This document shows, in pieces, positions 32,080-42,705 of a stretch of 64,000 nt of DNA (positions are counted from its first letter, which is position 1; the number at the start of each line of letters is the position of its first letter). This DNA comes from Moniliella sp. 'wahieum'. Its lineage: Eukaryota > Basidiomycota > Moniliellomycetes > Moniliellales > Moniliellaceae. The translations under genes and the position numbers were made by a program. The notes below the pieces were generated by a model. It was not told the DNA's origin, ran no database searches, and saw nothing but the letters and a program-made list of their open reading frames with translations. Where the stretch lies: positions 52,482 to 116,481 of the forward strand of contig RSEE01000068.1 of NCBI GenBank assembly GCA_003971905.1, given 5' to 3'.

Positions 32080-33669
32080 ATGTCCGCCGAGCAGCCGTGG
32101 AACCTGTACGAGGGCCACCGGGTGCCCGCTGACCTGCTCCCGCGCCCCATCCCCGGCCCCACCTCTCAATCCAGCATCCTGGCCAGCGGCCAGTCCTACC
32201 TCCTCTTCCCGCGCTTCCGCCTCGACAGCGGCACGGTTTTGACCAATGCCGTCGTGGCGTACAAGACGTGGGGCGAACTCGACCCGATCAGCAAGGGAAA
32301 CGCGCTGGTTGTCACGCATGCCCTGACAGGCAGTGCCGACGTGGAGGACTGGTGGGGACCGCTTTTGGGCCCCGGCAAGGTCTTTGACCCGACTCGCTAC
32401 TTCATTGTCTGTGCCAACGTTCTTGGCTCCCCCTATGGCTCGTCGGCGCCCACTACCCACAAGGGGGGCGAGCTGACTGACCGTGCCTCGCCCACTGCGA
32501 AAGATGGGTCGGAGTGGTGGGGGCCTGACTTCCCGGAAACTGTGGTGCGTGACGATGTGCGTCTGCAGAAGGCGCTGTTGGACTACCTTGGTGTCCACCA
32601 CGTGGCCGCCGTGATTGGGGGTTCGATGGGTGGCATGGCCGTGCTGGAGTGGCCCCTGTGCTTCCCTGTGCGCTACTTTGTGCCGGTCGAATGAGCAAGA
32701 GCGGTACATTGATGCCATTGTGCCGATCGCCACAGCTGCCTCGCATTCGCATGGGGAATTAGCTGGGCCGAGACCCAGCGGCAAGCCATCGCATCGGACC
32801 CAGCCTACCACGACGGATACTACGATCCTGCGACCCTCCGCGGTCTGGACTAGCGGCGGCTCGTATGGCCGCCCTGCTTACCTACCGCAGTCGCGAGAGC
32901 TTCGAATCTCGCTTTGGTCGGCGTACGGGCAACAAAAAGGCGCCGCCCGTCGCCGCCCAAGGAGGCTCCCAAGGAGGATGGGAAACTCCGGACGGGCGAA
33001 ATGGCCAACGAGCCCCCGCCCAAGAACGTGTTTAGTGCACAGTCGTATCTGCGCTACCAGGGTGACAAGTTTGTCAAACGGTTTGACGCCAACTGCTACA
33101 TGCACCTCAGCCAGAAGATGGACTCGCATGATGTGGCCCGCGGCCGTCGTACGTGGGGCTCGGCTGGCGGACAGGAGCACGAGTGGGCCGGTTTCTCGAT
33201 TTCTGGTGGCGAACTGGCCTCGGTGGGGTCTGCGCATGCGGACAATGTTCCGTTTGGCTCGGACGACGAGCACGCAGCCACGGTCCAGTCCGTTTTGGGA
33301 GTCCTCTCGACCGGCAGCACGCGTTTTGGGGCGCTGTCGCCTGCTGTGCACATTGTCTCGATCGAATCGGATGGTCTGTTTGCTCCGCCTGAGCAAACCT
33401 TTCTGGCCAACAGCATCAAGGGAAGCGCATTTGACTCGGTCCGCAGTTCGGATGGGCACGACGGCTTCCTGCTCGAGTTTGAGCAGATGGACGAGTTTAT
33501 CCAACGCTTCCTTCATGCCCACCTTGCGTCGATTTACGCCACACCTCAGGGCGCAGGCTGGACCAAGTGGCATGATTGGCCCCAAACTGCTGAGGCGGGT
33601 CCGAACCACAAGGTCAAGGAGTCGACCTTGGCGAGGTGGAAGACCCGACCCGCTGGTAACTTTGATTAA
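32080..33669 (+). CDS. MET2: Homoserine O-acetyltransferase
   Basis: Transfers acetyl from acetyl-CoA to homoserine, the committed step towards methionine in fungi; an alpha/beta-hydrolase-fold enzyme of about 530 residues. Start ATG at 32080 (MSAEQPWNLYEGHRVPADLL). Markers in order: TNAVVAYKTWGELDP, NALVVTHALTGSADVEDWWG, PTRYFIVCANVLGSPYGSSA, GPDFPETVVRDDVRLQKALL and VIGGSMGGMAVLEW with the nucleophile serine in GGSMGG. Then IVPIATAASHS, WGISWAETQRQAIASDPAY, MAALLTYRSRESFESRFGR, VFSAQSYLRYQGDKFVKRFD and DANCYMHLSQKMDSHDVARG, and a C-terminal EQMDEFIQRFLHAHL. The acid and His of the triad would lie in the last third (GHDGFLLE holds the expected His). Frame breaks near 32689, 32750, 32851 and 32950 are each one base; no intron found. 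Confidence 0.95.
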
Positions 33670-34638
33670 CCCAGCAGGGCCGCCCCATTCTTCAAATCGT
33701 TTTACCTGCTCCCAACATAATGATATCAGAGCGCTCTGAGCCGCTCCACTCTAGACGACGTCCAACCGTTCGCCTTCACCCACTGTGTATCCAACTTGCA
33801 TCTGTACTTTGCGCATGTATCAACTACCATGTCCGCGCGTCCCGCGTGTATCCAACTACATGACACTTCCCAATCATCATCATGATATCCTCTCTTACCT
33901 TTATACAGCCTGCAACGCGCAAAGATTAGTTCCTCCTAATATACATGCTGTACATAGGTTTGTTTTCCCTCTGAACAGGTGTAGAAGAACCCCTTGCCGT
34001 CTCGCACCAAGATCAGCGCTCAATGGCGGATAAGGACCACAACTGTGTCGTTTTCCTCGTTTCGAGTTGTCTTCGGGGTTTCTTGCGCCAGCTCCGGGCC
34101 CTCGAGAGAGGCGAGTTCAGCAGTGGACTTGGCCTGGCCCGGTTGCCATCCGTAGTCATTTCGTATGGGATCTCATTCACTTGCTTTCGCCTCTCCATTT
34201 CCAAGTGCCCTTCTTCCCTCCCTAGCCTATATGTATACCGCGCGCGTCAAAACCGATTTTCGCGCCTCTCCCTTTTTGGCCATTGGCATGCCTTGCCCAC
34301 ATGCATTGACCATAGTTAGTCGACTCGACAAGAACACTGCAGTAAGTCGCCCTTGCCAGGTTTTCTTCGCCCCGCTTGCCGCTGATTCCCCACCCATAGA
34401 CTTGAAAGCAGAACTAGATAGCAGATAGCAAAACAGGCATGGGGGCACTCTGTACGGAGATAGTTGACTTGCAGTCAAGTATTTTTTCCCAGGCACAATT
34501 CGCAGCCTTCTTTGGCGGTTCGGTGGCGACATAAGATTGCTTCCATCGCATTCGGTTTTGCGAGAACCGCAAGCCCTATCCTACAGTCCATTCGCTTGTT
34601 TCGCCATCTTTCCCACCAACCGTTTGTTTGTTGCAACG
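33670..34638. other. AT-richer intergenic region
   Basis: Nearly 1 kb between MET2 and the MarR-GNAT gene, visibly poorer in GC than most of the window. No gene, tRNA or repeat recognised. Confidence 0.5.
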
Positions 34639-35627
34639 ATGGCAGTCCCTGAACGACCTGAACCGATGCCATGGTCCTCCGTGTGCGCGCTTTCAATCGC
34701 TTCTATACGCACCAAGCTGGCGTACTCGACCGGTACTTGGGATCAGATCTGAGCCTGACCGAGATCCGTATTATGTACGAGTTGGCTCATGCCGGTCTAC
34801 CCCCGGCACAGATGGCCACAGGTCCCAGTCCCGGCTTAACCTCCACTCAGCTTTCCACTCAGCTCGGGTTGGACGCCGGCTACCTTTCCCGCCTGCTCAA
34901 ACTTTTGTCTCCCGCGGCTGGGTGGCGCGCACGCCGGACCCAACCGACAAACGACGCGCACTGCTCCATCTGACTCCCTCGGGATGGAAGCATATGCTCC
35001 TCTGCTCCACAAGTCCAATGAAGAGGTCGCTGCTCGCCTCGCCCCCTGCCTCCTGATCAGCAAGGTGAGCTGGCTCAGGCCATGGATACGATTGAACGTG
35101 TCTTTTCCATGGCCCCACCGGCGCTGGAGCTACGGAGCCAGGGCCTGGCGATCTTGGCTGGGTAGTGTCCCAACACGGAGAGATATACGCCAAGGAGTAC
35201 GGGTGGGATGCGTCGTTTGAGGCACTGGTCGCCGACCTCGCGGCTGGGCTGCTCCGCACCCTCGACCTGCGTATGAACGTGGATGGATCGCGCACCTAAA
35301 CGGACAGCGGGGGGGATCTATCTTCCTTGTCCGTTCCCAGCCTGGCGTCGCCAAGATTCGCCTCCTGCTCCTCACCCGGGCCGCACGGTATGGGCCTGGG
35401 CTCCACCCTGGTAGATGAGCGTTGGCGTTTGCTCGCTCCAAGGGCTACACCGCGTGGAACTTTGGACACACTCTTGTCTCCAAGCTGCACGCACCCTCTA
35501 TTCGCGTAGGGTTCCAGCTGGTGGAGGAGAACCCGTACGTTGGGTTTGGCGGCACGAGCTGGGGGTGAGCAATGGTCGTTGGATTTGGAGGCCGCGCCTT
35601 CCTCCCCCTCGGAGCACCAACGTGTAA
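34639..35627 (+). CDS. MarR-type regulator fused to GNAT acetyltransferase (bacterial-type)
   Basis: The N-terminal half is a MarR winged helix: VRAFNRFYTHQAGVLDRYLG, DLSLTEIRIMYELAHA, STQLSTQLGLDAGYLSRLLK, then in the next frame RGWVARTPDPTDKRRALLHL and TPSGWK. A linker (PLPPDQQGELAQAMDTIERV) leads to a GNAT half: GDLGWVVSQHGEIYAKEYGW, DASFEALVADLAA, FLVRSQPGVAKIRLLLL, GMGLGSTLVDE (the acetyl-CoA loop), LWTHSCLQAARTLYSR, GFQLVEE and HELGGEQWSLDLE. This two-domain order and its linker are a standard bacterial family; I know of no fungal core gene with it. Start 34639 (MAVPERPEPMP) needs one frame break; 34671 is the next ATG in the main frame. No intron is seen. The exact stop is 35625-35627 or 35750-35752 depending on the final frame. 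About five frame breaks, of the same kind as in neighbouring genes. Role unknown; bacterial relatives acetylate small molecules or proteins. Confidence 0.8.
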
Positions 35628-36359
35628 TTAGAAGGCGATTCCGTTCCCTTCAGCTGCCCTTGCACCACTTTGGCGAGGTGCTAGTCACGCCTCAAGGAGG
35701 CCATCATTTGACACCACTCATCTTGCTTTCTCCTTCTCATGCTTTCTACTAGAGATGTGCTCCAGACTTTTGTGCTAATACTTGCTATGTTTCCCATTTT
35801 AAGGAAGCACTCAACTTCTTGAGTTTAGGTCCCACTAGTCCGTCGCAGAAAACGCCTGTGTTGTATAGCTTTTCCCCTTACAACGCTAACCTCGGGCAGG
35901 ACTTCCCCACAATACTCATAAGAATTGGCATTGGAGAATAACACTACTACTGTGGCCGCACAACCATAATGATCCCCAAAAATGGAAGGAATACTGCAGG
36001 CGGAGACAATAAATGGGAGAGAGTTATGATCACAAGTTGCAAGTATGGCGAGAGCGGTCTGTTGCGCAGGCGCTAACTCGGCAGCTAAGCTAGCTGTGCA
36101 GTTATATGTCACCGTCCTATGGGAGTTGGAAACGTTAAAGCGCGTCTCGAAGCACCCGAGTACATAAACAACTAACGAGGGACAGCCTAACAAGATGGTT
36201 GGTACACGACCCACCCTAGCACTTATGCCCGTGTTAGGGAACTGCTGATGGATACATAAGTGCATTGCGCAATTGTGGACCTTGGCACCCAGGCCCCAAC
36301 CCGACTCAGGCGTCATGAGAGCTGCCAAGGTAAAGGCGCTGTTATTTAGAAGGACAGTT
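35628..36359. other. AT-richer intergenic region downstream of the MarR-GNAT gene
   Basis: A long open frame (minus strand, 36412-35825, 195 codons) crosses it but has no recognisable domain and overlaps the end of the reductase gene. Base composition is lower in GC than the surroundings. No other feature seen. Confidence 0.4.
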
Positions 36360-37431
36360 TCAATCCACTCGGATGTAGCGCTCGCCTTCAGTCGTAAACG
36401 TCGCGAGGACACTTTCGATTTCCGCCAGATCCTCCTTCGAGAGGGTAATGGTCGCGGCGGCTACATTCTCGTCAATGTGCTTGATGTTGGTCGAACCGGG
36501 GATGGGCAACACATCCTCTCCTGCGCAAACAGCCAGGCAAGCGCCACCTGTCCGGCGTGTACCCTAACTTGTCTGCAATCTGTAAGTAGAAAAAAAACGT
36601 CAGTTCTTGCTCTTCGTCGGTGTGGAAGGGGCGGGAGGTGGGAGGGAAAGGGGGTCGGGGCGGGTACGCACAGCCTTGACCTTGTTGACCAGAACCAAGT
36701 TCTTGGGGAAGTTCTCCTCGCTAAAGCGGGTTGGTTGGAAAGACGGAAGTCGTCAGGCGTAAAGTCCGCGCGGGACTTGATCTGACCCGTGAGGAAGCCA
36801 CGTCCCAAGGGCGAGTAAGCAACAATTGCCGTGCCGTTCTTCTTGGCCCAGTCGTAGATGCCATTGGTGAAAATGTTGGGCGTAAACAGACTAGCTTCGA
36901 CTGAAGCGCATCAATGTGAACGATCTTTTCGGCGCGTTCCAGCTGCTCCAGCGAGTACTCCGAAACACCCACGTACTTAGTCTTGCCGGCCTCCTTGAGC
37001 GCCTTCAAGCCCTCAAGCGTGGGCTCATCGGCTCCACCGCCCGGTGGGCATAGTACAGATCGACGTGATCCGTGTTGAGCTTGAGCGACTTTTCGAGGGC
37101 CTGGAGCGTGTACTCGGTTGAGGGCGTAGTGATGCCCCTTTCCCCCGTTTCGGAGATGGAGAAGATATGCTTGGTAGCGAGGAAAAACGAGTCACGCGCC
37201 TGGATGCGCTGGAAAAAGGAGCCAATCTGTTCTTCGTTTTCTCCCAGCGAAGGACGCGTGCTGTAGATGTCGTGGTATCAATGTGGGTTACCCCTGCTTG
37301 ATGAGATGGGCCAGGACAGCGTCGACTTCGGGCTGGGTTTTGGGCGCGCCGTAGAAGGCGGCGAGGGACATCAACCCGGCACCCAGGTTGGACACGGACG
37401 TTGTGCCGATCTTGCGTTGCGGAAGAGGCAT
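36360..37431 (-). CDS. Aldo/keto reductase (AKR, YakC/pyridoxal-reductase-like)
   Basis: Start ATG at 37431: [20 protein letters not shown], the typical opening of the longer AKR families. THIDTTDIYS carries the catalytic Asp and Tyr, FFLATKH the Lys, and VDLYYAHR the His. Then [57 protein letters not shown], an intron 36671-36580 (92 nt, GTGCGT..ACAG), [17 protein letters not shown] and [20 protein letters not shown], which forms the NADPH-phosphate loop. The end is GERYIRVD and TGA at 36360-36362. About 335 residues, NADPH-dependent reductase of small aldehydes or ketones; substrate not predictable. Frame breaks near 37290, 37025 and 36895. Confidence 0.88.
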
Positions 37432-39019
37432 GCTGGGGGGAAGGCGAGAGAAGGTGGTGGGGAGGGCAGACGCAGCAAGAGGACCGGGGATAGCCTACCC
37501 TTTATATCCCGCCCAGGTGCCCCACATGCTTTTCCGCGGACGCAGCACTTGGCGTTTTTCTGCTGATGCGTGCTGACGCTGACGTTTGTGCCAGTGGGGG
37601 TGGACGCACGGACGCCATGACGATATCCGCCTGCCGTGGAACGGGCAAACGCGGGTGTTGGTGTGACGGAGGTGAGGCGGTGATGCAAGATTGCAGCTTT
37701 GGCTGATGCTGTGGCCGCCAGCACGGGGCCACTCAGCGCCACCTCTGCCTGGTGCGGGCAGCCCTGCGCAGCCCCCTTTTCCCCATTCTGTCGGTGTGCG
37801 CTCGTGTTGCGTGTCTCCCGGCGTCTCCTCGCCGCCGCCACGACACCATTCGCTCGTTGCGCTTCGCTCCTCGGATAGACGGCGTGCTCGCTTCTTGCAC
37901 CGTTGGAATGGGGAAGCTGGATCTGCCTTCTTGTTTATACAGCTGTGCGCCGGAGAGAGTGATCTGTATCCACAGGGTGCAGCAGTGGCCGAGATGATAC
38001 TCGATTAGATGGCGTGCACACGTGCACATTGTCCGGTTGGCCGTTGGGGCCGGCAGTGATTAATTCGATTAATGAGTACTCAGACTGAGTACTCAGGCAC
38101 TGAGTCACGAGAGTCACCTGTCAATTGCCAACTCAGTAACTCAGTCTCGAGACACGTTGATCGGGTTGATCAGCAGCATCATCGATGGAGCATCGGCCTC
38201 ATCCATCTCATCCATCTCATTGCGCCACCACCTCGCCAGCTCCCAACGCGGAATGCAGCAATCGTCTCCCTTGTCGGCAACAGCCGCGCCACTGCGCCGA
38301 GGGCGGCCGGGCTTGGCCTGCCCCGAACAGGCGCTCGTTCAATCGTTTACGCGAGCAACGTGCGCGCCGCGCTTGGGCGCAACCATTGTGCATTGCAGGG
38401 AAGCGGACCGCCGACCGGGGCCGGAAGCGGACGCCTTCCATAAGATCTAAGATCGACCTTTATCAGATTGTGGCTGTCTAACGTGCTCAACGCTACACGC
38501 TCCGACTAAGTTATCAGTACCGAGTACTCAGTACTCAGTTGGTTCCGCCCCGTTCCGAGTCTCCATCTTCTCTCCCAGTTCCCTTCTCTTCCAAGTTCCG
38601 AGCACCGACGATGCGCGGATCGGCCAGCAGGTCGCCCTGTTCTCAAGTCTTACTTTGTGCCCTGAGTGGTGACGGCAACGCGACCGCAGGACGTACTACC
38701 CTTGCCTCCCCCCGTAACGCGTAACATAAGCAGCAGAAACCCGTCCCCATCAACTTGGATGTGCAAACACTCAACAACGCAACAGGCAATGGCCCAGCTC
38801 CGCCCCGATCCCGCTGCTGCTCGTTAAAACCTGATCTACTGTATCTGGGAGCTGGATACGCCCAGAGCGCGTTCGATCCGAGGCCGAGCTGCGCTTTTGT
38901 GCCCCAAGAGCGTGCCATGGCGGGAATCGTCTATGGAGAAAGGGAACTCCCATGTGGTGAGATGCATGAAACGCAATGGATGCCATTAGCCTTGGGGAAA
39001 GTGAGTGAGGTCGCAACAA
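37432..39019. other. Intergenic region between the two aldo/keto reductase genes
   Basis: About 1.6 kb. It contains TGAGTACTCA palindromes (38073-38095, 38522-38537) and an AP-1-type TGAGTCA at 38101. An open stretch near 38750-39000 (plus strand; contains SAFDPRPSCAFVPQERAMAG) looks protein-like, but I cannot assign it and it overlaps the reductase 3' end. Confidence 0.4.
38073..38107. promoter_or_regulatory. Two TGAGTACTCA palindromes next to TGAGTCA
   Basis: Perfect 10-base palindromes TGAGTACTCA at 38073-38082 and 38086-38095 are followed at 38101-38107 by TGAGTCA, the AP-1/Gcn4-type bZIP site. A related GAGTACTCAGTACTCAG is at 38522-38538. They lie 0.65 and 1.1 kb upstream of the minus-strand reductase starting at 37431. 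Confidence 0.4.
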
Positions 39020-40061
39020 TTAATCCAGCTTGGACTGGGCCTTGTCGTTGTACTCGGGGTGCTTGTCCTCAAAAATGTCATAGTTGCAGTCGTCCGACTG
39101 GTCACACACGCGTGGGCGGGTGCGCGTTGGCGGCCGCCTCGATCGCGTCGAATTCGGCCTTGGTGAGGGTAATGTAGGCCATGTTGGACTCGATGCGGGA
39201 CGGGGTGACACTCTTGGGCAAAACCACCAGGCCGCGGCTCAGGAGCCAGGAAATGACGACCGTAGCAGGCGGCACGCCGCGTGCCTTGGCCACCTCCTCA
39301 ATCGCCGGCGACGAGTTGTACTTGGCACCGGTCGAGCCAAGCGGCGAGTAGGCCTCGACGACAATGTCGTGGCGCTGCAGCCAGTCAATCAGGTCGGGTT
39401 GCGGGTTGCCAAAGTTGACTTCGATCTGGTTGGCCACCGGCTTGATCTCGGCGTTTTGGAGAATGTAGCGCGTCTTGCGCACATTAAAGATACCAATGCT
39501 CTTGACCAAGCCCTTCTTGACCAGCGCCTCCATCTTGCGCCACGTGGGCAGAGGGTCATCGGACATCTCCTTGTTGATAATGTACTTGCCCTCGCTCGTC
39601 TTCTTCTCCTCAGTGGGGAGCGAACCATCCGAGGTGGGCACCGGCTCAAAGGCAACAGGCCAGTGCACGAGGTAGAGGTCAAGGTATTCCAGTCCCAGGT
39701 CGCTGAGCGTCTTGCGCACCGCGCCTCGGGGTCGGCGTGGTGGATCTCGTAGCACTTGCTCGTCACAAAGATCTGGTCGCGCGGCACGCCCGAGTCCTTG
39801 ATGCCTTGGCCCACTTCATTTTCGTTGCCGTAGCACCAGGCTGCGTCAATCAGCTTCTGGCCGTGGGTCAGGGCGTGGGCCACAGCCGTCTCCACCTGGC
39901 CGGGGGCACTCTTCCAGGTGCCGAGGCCCAGAGAGGGGATGGTGTTGCCGTTGGACAGCTTGTAGGAAGCAACAGGCCTACGGCAGAAGACATATCAGCA
40001 TCTGGGGCACAGAAGAAAAGGGAGGGAGGAGGCGTGGGACATACTCGTGGTAGGAAACCAT
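39020..40061 (-). CDS. Aldo/keto reductase (Gcy1/Ypr1-like)
   Basis: A five-codon first exon (ATG at 40061, MVSYH) is followed by an intron 40044-39978 (67 nt, GTATGT..GTAG). Exon 2 reads PVASYKLSNGNTIPSLGLGT, the classic AKR start. LIDAAWCYGNENEVGQGIKD has the catalytic Asp and Tyr, IFVTSK the Lys and LYLVHWP the His. Then MEALVKKGLVKSIGIFNVRK, PVANQIEVNFGNPQPDLIDW, IVVEAYSPLGS, ATVVISWLLSRGLVVLPKSV and TPSRIESN for the NADP loop. The C-terminus is DCNYDIFEDKHPEYNDKAQS and ends at 39020-39022. About 320 residues. Gcy1/Ypr1 homologues reduce glyceraldehyde and other carbonyls with NADPH. One frame break near 39723 (EIHHADPEA / GAVRKTLSD). It is not close enough to the other AKR (different family branch) to be a recent duplicate. 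Confidence 0.92.
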
Positions 40062-40964
40062 GGTGGAGAAGAGATGTGTGTAGAGGTGGTGGTGGTGTGG
40101 AAGACGAGTGCATGGCGCGGGGCCGAGGTGTTAATAGGCCCAAGGGCCTGGGGAAGCTGCCCAGCTACTACGCGCAGAGATAATCGATCCAGCGATAGTC
40201 GACAGTCGTGGGTGGATCGCGGGTGGCACGGACCACAGCCACACCTGCCTCTTGCGGGGGGGGGCGAGGGAGGGAGGACACTGGCGCTGTGCCGCCATCG
40301 GGTAATTCTCACGTCGCAATATAGTCCGGCCGGCAGCCACGTGGCGCTGCAATTGCTAATTGAGGTGGGCGTTTGGTTTGGCGCTGGCGCTGGGCGCGTG
40401 GCGGGGGCCATGTAACGTTTGGCCACACCCAGGCCAGGCGGAAGATCCCTGACAGATCTCAGATCGCGGCGCAGAAGAGACGGTGCCTGTCCCTCTGGCC
40501 TCAAGCTCAAGCCGCCTGGGCCGACCCACTCGGCGCCTCATCCGTCCACCGTCTCGCCTTGCCGGCCGCCACATCAGCCTATCTCGGGGGCCATGCCCGC
40601 TGGCCCCCTTTTCCACATTCTCTCGTCGGAATATACATTGGCAGACAGACGCACAACCCGCGGGCCTACCGGCCTACCCCGCCTCCTCTCTCCATCATGC
40701 ATCAACCGAACAAGAGCTTGTGACGCGGCCCCCATCTCGCGCGCCTGCCTTGCGCTGCAACAAGCCGCCCTAATTCAATACTTTGGTTGGTCGTATCACT
40801 GTCTGGAACCAGCCCTGCCAAGTCACTATAGCACCTGTGCCCGCACTCGCCGTGCCCGGAAGGGTGAGCGTGGAACGAGCGACTTCGGCCAGATCCCGCC
40901 TTGATCAACGATTATCGATTAGATTAGAACAGTGTATCCTTCAATGGATACAATCGCCAACAAT
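40062..40964. other. Intergenic region between AKR2 and the tRNA gene
   Basis: About 900 bases. A TATAC motif near 40633 and a short ATG frame (MHQPNKSL) near 40698 are present, but no gene is recognisable. The left end holds the promoter of the reductase. Confidence 0.45.
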
Positions 40965-40970
40965 AAAAAA
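40965..40970 (-). terminator. RNA polymerase III terminator of tRNA-Ile
   Basis: Six A on the plus strand (TTTTTT on the transcribed strand) begin one base after the tRNA 3' end at 40972, the normal Pol III stop signal. Confidence 0.85.
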
Positions 40971-40971
40971 G

Positions 40972-41067
40972 TGGTCAATATGAGGCTTGAACTCATGACC
41001 TTGGCATCACCAACACTCCGAGGCGGATGTATTAGTACCACGCTCTGACCAACTGAGCTAATCGACC
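40972..41067 (-). tRNA. tRNA-Ile (anticodon AAU) with 22-nt intron
   Basis: Cloverleaf read by eye: acceptor GGTCGAT with ATTGACC plus discriminator A; D arm GCTC-AGTTGGTCA-GAGC; anticodon stem TGGTA/TGCCA with loop CTAATAA; T arm ATGAG-TTCAAGC-CTCAT. The loop is interrupted after position 37 by 22 bases (starting CATCCGCC, ending GTTGGTG), the canonical nuclear intron site cut by the tRNA splicing endonuclease. All four stems pair, with G-T wobble pairs in the acceptor and anticodon stems. 74 mature bases plus 22 equals the 96-base span. CCA is not encoded. Confidence 0.95.
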
Positions 41068-41068
41068 G

Positions 41069-42705
41069 ATGTTTAACCAGTTCTTCGTGCCTATTGTGTG
41101 CCAACAGCTGCTTTGCCTCGCTTGTTCGCTGACTGGCTTCTTCTTGCCTGGCCTTGGCCACCTGCTGTGGGTGGGCGAGGCGCAGGATGCCACCTCCTTC
41201 GCGTCTGGGTGTGGTCGTTGCCGCGTCGGGCGGAGCGACTCGGTGGGGCTGCTGCTGCTGTGTGCGCAGGTGGCCCGCGCCGCGCCCTGGCTGCACGTGG
41301 AGGCGGTGACGTGCGACCACGGGTTGCGCCCCAGCAGCGCGGACGAAGCGCGCGGGGTGGCGAGCCTGGCCGCGCGCCTGGGCCTCCGCCACACCACCTA
41401 CCGTCTCCCCGCCGCCCCCGCCGGCGCAGCAGTGGTGCCATGTGGATCGCGCGAGGACGCGCTGCGCACGTGGAGGTACCGCTGTCTGGCGTCGCATCTG
41501 CACACATCCCGCGCCCACGTCCTCCTCACCGCCCACCACGCCCAAGATCAAGTGGAGACAATGGCTTTGCGCTGGGCCGGCGGCTCGCGATCCGCCTCGG
41601 ACGGGCTGGCTGGCATGCGTACCGTAACCCGCCTTGCGCCAGCTCGGTTTGGTCTGCCCCCCTGGCCGTTGGCGCAGCAGGCGGAGCAAGCGGCGGCGGC
41701 GGTGGGTGGCGACGCGGTGCGGGCGCATGGGGTGGCGCATCGCATGCTCGTTGCGGACCAAGCGCCCGGGATGGAAGAGCAGTTGCTCGTTCGTCCGTTT
41801 TTGCAGGTGAACAAGACGACGTTGCGCAACGTGTGTCTGGCGCGCGGGGAGCGGTGGTTCGAGGACGAAAGCAATACCGATCCCACCGTCGGCGTGCGCA
41901 ACGAGATTCGTGCGTTTCTGGCCGACCCAAAGGCGGACAAGGTGAGTGAAGCAATGCGGTGCAAGTACACGTCCCTTTTCCAGGATCTTGGCTCGGCGTT
42001 CGCGCTGGAGGACCGGAGCCCCCGGGGTTTGGCCCGCCTCGTCACGCAGCTCGCCACCCAACGCAACCACTGGACTTGGAGGCGGAAGCGGTAGCGATGG
42101 CCATGCAAATCCGCCTGCCTGCCCCGGTCTGGATGCCAGACACGACGCGTTGGGGGCTGCCGGCGCATCCACGTTCGAGTCTGCTGGTTGGACCGTACCC
42201 GGCGTCAGCACCGGCGCCGGTCCGCGCCCACGCACTCGCTCTCCTGCTCGATGCCGTGTCACCGTTCCCCAGCGGCAGCCCCGAAGCGCGCGGCCGCTCT
42301 TCGCGCTCCTGGGACGCGGCATGTACCTTGTTGGACCCCGACCCCGACCCCGACTCCGACCCAGCCCTCCGACCCGGCCCAGGCAAACTGACCTTGGCCG
42401 GGGTCCAAATACGAAGGACAACGATTCGTGCTCGAGGCCAGCCCTCACCCGGGCCATCGTCTTGTCGCGCCAACCGCCGACGCGGGAAGAAGGCAATCGC
42501 AACGAGTGCGCTGGCTCACTTGCCCGAAGCGTGGACGCTGCTGGACCAACGCCTGCTCCTTCGTCCCTCGCGACAGGCACAGGGGGTGGAACAGTACTGG
42601 GCTCGGCCCGGGTGCAACTCCAGTCCACCCTGCCTCCTGGTTGGCGAGTTGGTGGTTCGGCTGCAACAGGCTGCGGAGCTCTACCGCCACGGTCCTGGTC
42701 GGTAA
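41069..42705 (+). CDS. tRNA(Ile)-lysidine synthase-like PP-loop ATPase (TilS)
   Basis: Adenylates and lysidinylates C34 of the minor tRNA-Ile (CAU) so that it reads AUA; in fungi the enzyme serves mitochondria. The PP-loop reads VVAASGGA and then DSVGLLLL, with one G missing at 41237, giving the SGGADS motif. Next: LHVEAVTCDHGLRPSSADEA, RLGLRHTTYRL, RTWRYRCLASHL, HVLLTAHHAQDQVETMALRW (the conserved HHxxDQxET), LLVRPFLQVNKTTLRNVCLA, WFEDESNTDP and VRNEIRAF, all TilS signatures. A C-terminal extension (LTLAGVQ, then VLSRQPPTREEG in another frame) resembles fungal TilS tails. ATG at 41069 is only two bases from the tRNA-Ile 5' end, and its frame enters the domain only after the break at 41237, so the true start is uncertain. 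Last codon ...LYRHGPGR, stop 42703-42705. Confidence 0.85.

Noticed and set aside
34639-35752. MarR-GNAT gene as a bacterial contaminant in the assembly
   Set aside because: It is embedded between fungal genes with no abrupt junction signature visible, and shares the same error pattern; only read mapping can fully exclude it.
35825-36412. A 195-codon minus-strand open frame downstream of the MarR-GNAT gene
   Set aside because: No recognisable domain, overlaps the coding end of the aldo/keto reductase, and the AT-richer composition does not resemble coding sequence here.
38750-39010. Protein-like stretch upstream of the AKR2 stop
   Set aside because: No ATG-to-stop frame of reasonable length, no domain, and it overlaps the reductase 3' region.
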